DNA from: Paraburkholderia haematera
GTDB taxonomy: Bacteria > Pseudomonadota > Gammaproteobacteria > Burkholderiales > Burkholderiaceae
DNA: 64,000 bases
Direction: 5' to 3'
NCBI RefSeq assembly: GCF_905220975.1
Contig: NZ_CAJNBK010000001.1
Location: forward strand, 186,001 to 250,000
A program made the position numbers and the translations under genes. Below, one piece after another: positions 62,789 to 64,000 of the stretch (positions are counted from its first letter, which is position 1; every line of letters begins with the position of its first letter). Under the pieces are notes generated by a model, which was not told the origin of the DNA, did no database searches, and saw nothing but the letters and a program-made list of their open reading frames with translations.

Positions 62789-63598
62789 GGCGTTGGCCTT
62801 TCCTTGATTTCTTATTGGTCTATTAGCGTTGCCCCTGTGCGGGGCGGCACTCACTTCTCTTTGCCGCCGCAAAGAGAAGTAAGCAAGAGAAAGCGGCTCA
62901 CACCGCTAATTCTTAAGCGGGTCCCCCGCACAGTTGCGGTAGTGGTGCATCTGGAATCTGTGTTTTCGCACATTCGGCGGTAGTGACAAGGGAGTCATCA
63001 GCTCCCACTTCGCACTGCGTGCGTCGCGGATGGGTCTGCATGGGAAACCAGAGGCTTCGTTCGCGCGCGGTGGGAGCCGTCGGCTTCGCCTCGGCGATGT
63101 GCCAAAAAAATATATATTTGGTTCGGGGTGCCATTCGGTGCTCGGAGCGGCTGAAAGGTCGTGCAGGCGCACGCAGGCATCAGTTCGTACATCGAATTAA
63201 GTGTGGATGACCGCACCTAACTCGACAGACAGTGTGCGGCGGGGCGAGTTCCAGCCAGTACAAATGAAGCGCTGACGCATTGCGGAGCGTTGAGGATGCA
63301 CCGGCGAGCCGCGGCGTTGAGCGAAGCGCGAAAACGAGCGAATGGGTTCTATGAAGTAGGTTTCGGCGCGCGCAGCGCCGCCGGAAGTATGACGGCCTTG
63401 TCACTTACGCTGAATGTGCGAGAACACCGATTCCAGATGCACCACTACCGTGGCTGCGCGGGGGACCCGCTTAAGAATTAGCGGTTTGAGCCGCTTTCTC
63501 TTGCTTACTTCTCTTTGCGGCGGCAAAGAGAAGTAAGTGCCGCCCCGCACAGGGGCAACGCTAATAGACCGATAAGAAAACAAGGAAAGGCCAACGCC
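62789..63598. repeat. Long inverted-repeat element, copy 2 (810 bp)
   Basis: Same family as the element at 33844-34489. Starts GGCGTTGGCCTTTCCTTGAT and ends GGCCAACGCC; arms 62789-62998 and 63389-63598. The centre carries a segment (about 62998-63104) matching the reverse complement of copy 1's 34175-34280, and 63348-63390 matches the reverse complement of 34057-34103, so the two copies lie in opposite orientation. An AT-rich core (AAAAAAATATATATTTGG at about 63105-63121) and about 230 bp of additional sequence are not in copy 1. Lies between convergent ridA and queF. Confidence 0.9.
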
Positions 63599-63739
63599 AT
63601 AGGAAAACAGACAAACGAGCGCCGCACAAGCAACCAGATCAAGGAAAGCCCAACACCGCAGGCGCACAGACAAAACGCGCCGCGCAGGCAAACCAAACCA
63701 AACAAAACCCACCCGACCGCCTGCGGCGAAAACAAAAAA
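63599..63739. other. A/C-rich spacer before queF
   Basis: 141 bp, strongly depleted in T on the plus strand, without a gene. Mirror image of the G/T-rich spacer 62717-62788 on the other side of the element. Confidence 0.6.
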
Positions 63740-64000
63740 CTACTGCCGCGCCAACCGGAAATTATCCGGCATTGGCAAATTATAGTTAGTGCGAAACGGA
63801 TTAATATCCAGCCCACCGCGCCGCGTATACCGCGCATAAACCGCAAGCTTCACCGGCCGGCAGGCCTTAAGAACATCGATAAAAATCCTCTCGACACACT
63901 GCTCATGAAACCCGGTGTGATTCCGATAGGAGATGATGTACCTCAGCAAACCCGCATGATCGATCTGCGGCCCGACGTAATGAATCTGCACGCTGCCCCA
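63740..64000 (-). CDS. queF: 7-cyano-7-deazaguanine reductase QueF, partial
   Basis: Minus-strand frame running off the right edge; 86 C-terminal residues are visible, reading inwards [17 protein letters not shown]. QueF features: [20 protein letters not shown] (His-Glu substrate motif) and [17 protein letters not shown]. It reduces preQ0 to preQ1 with NADPH in queuosine synthesis. The N-terminus lies beyond the window. Convergent with ridA across the inverted-repeat element; the 3' end is G/T-rich on its coding strand. Confidence 0.95.
   Translation of the reverse strand, partial: WGSVQIHYVGPQIDHAGLLRYIISYRNHTGFHEQCVERIFIDVLKACRPVKLAVYARYTRRGGLDINPFRTNYNLPMPDNFRLARQ

Overview
The window looks like a chromosomal segment of a high-GC betaproteobacterium of the Burkholderiaceae, most likely Paraburkholderia or Burkholderia. 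The evidence is the protein style of UvrA, SSB (Gly-rich linker, DDDIPF tail), the Omp32-type porin, a Tad pilus cluster, a ba3-type oxidase and an unorthodox sensor kinase. I worked by reading the sequence only, so family names rest on motifs I can see and not on searches.

Layout. 1-5.9 kb: housekeeping block with an AI-2E/PerM-type permease (cut by the window edge), uvrA, a divergent MFS transporter and ssb. 5.9-10.4 kb: an accessory patch holding a merT-merP-GDCC-protein module behind a textbook MerR-type 19-bp-spacer promoter (no merR or merA present), a GTG-started methyltransferase, an orphan 112-aa protein and a hybrid histidine kinase that has lost its N-terminus. 10.4-25.2 kb: a complete minus-strand Tad/Flp pilus cluster (three flp-like genes, prepilin peptidase, an unusual AAA+ ATPase, CpaB, secretin, lipoprotein, TadG, two TadE-like pseudopilins, TadZ, TadA, TadB, TadC) ending in a sigma-54 activator. 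26.3-31.1 kb: a divergent operon of two GT87 glycosyltransferases, a GtrB-like GT2, a methyltransferase and a GtrA flippase. 31.1-33.8 kb: a DUF4239 membrane protein and a chemoreceptor with a FliA-type promoter.

33.8-34.5 kb and 62.8-63.6 kb: two copies, in opposite orientation, of a long inverted-repeat element without any gene, each sitting between convergent genes. 34.6-39.9 kb: one minus-strand respiratory operon (diheme c4-like cytochrome, triheme cytochrome, subunit 2A, CuA subunit II, ba3-type subunit I, second diheme cytochrome). 40.4-42.7 kb: LysR/MFS divergent pair. 43.0-50.8 kb: three RcsB-like response regulators, an aquaporin and a 1.5-kaa BvgS/EvgS-like phosphorelay kinase. 51-58.3 kb: LysR, porin with a perfect upstream palindrome, CHRD protein, esterase, EcsC protein, DHA2 efflux pump and MarR regulator. 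58.5-62.7 kb: a D-amino-acid module (D-serine-dehydratase-like enzyme divergent from an RpiR regulator, N-acyl-D-amino-acid deacylase and RidA). The window ends inside queF.

How the genes work together: the Tad machine, its sigma-54 activator and the neighbouring lipid-linked glycosylation genes plausibly form a surface-attachment locus. The phosphorelay block is a self-contained sensing unit of unknown output. The D-amino-acid module combines deacylation, deamination and clean-up of the reactive enamine product. No phage, insertion sequence, CRISPR array, tRNA or rRNA was recognised. The least explained objects are the two inverted-repeat elements and the strand-composition flip centred on them.
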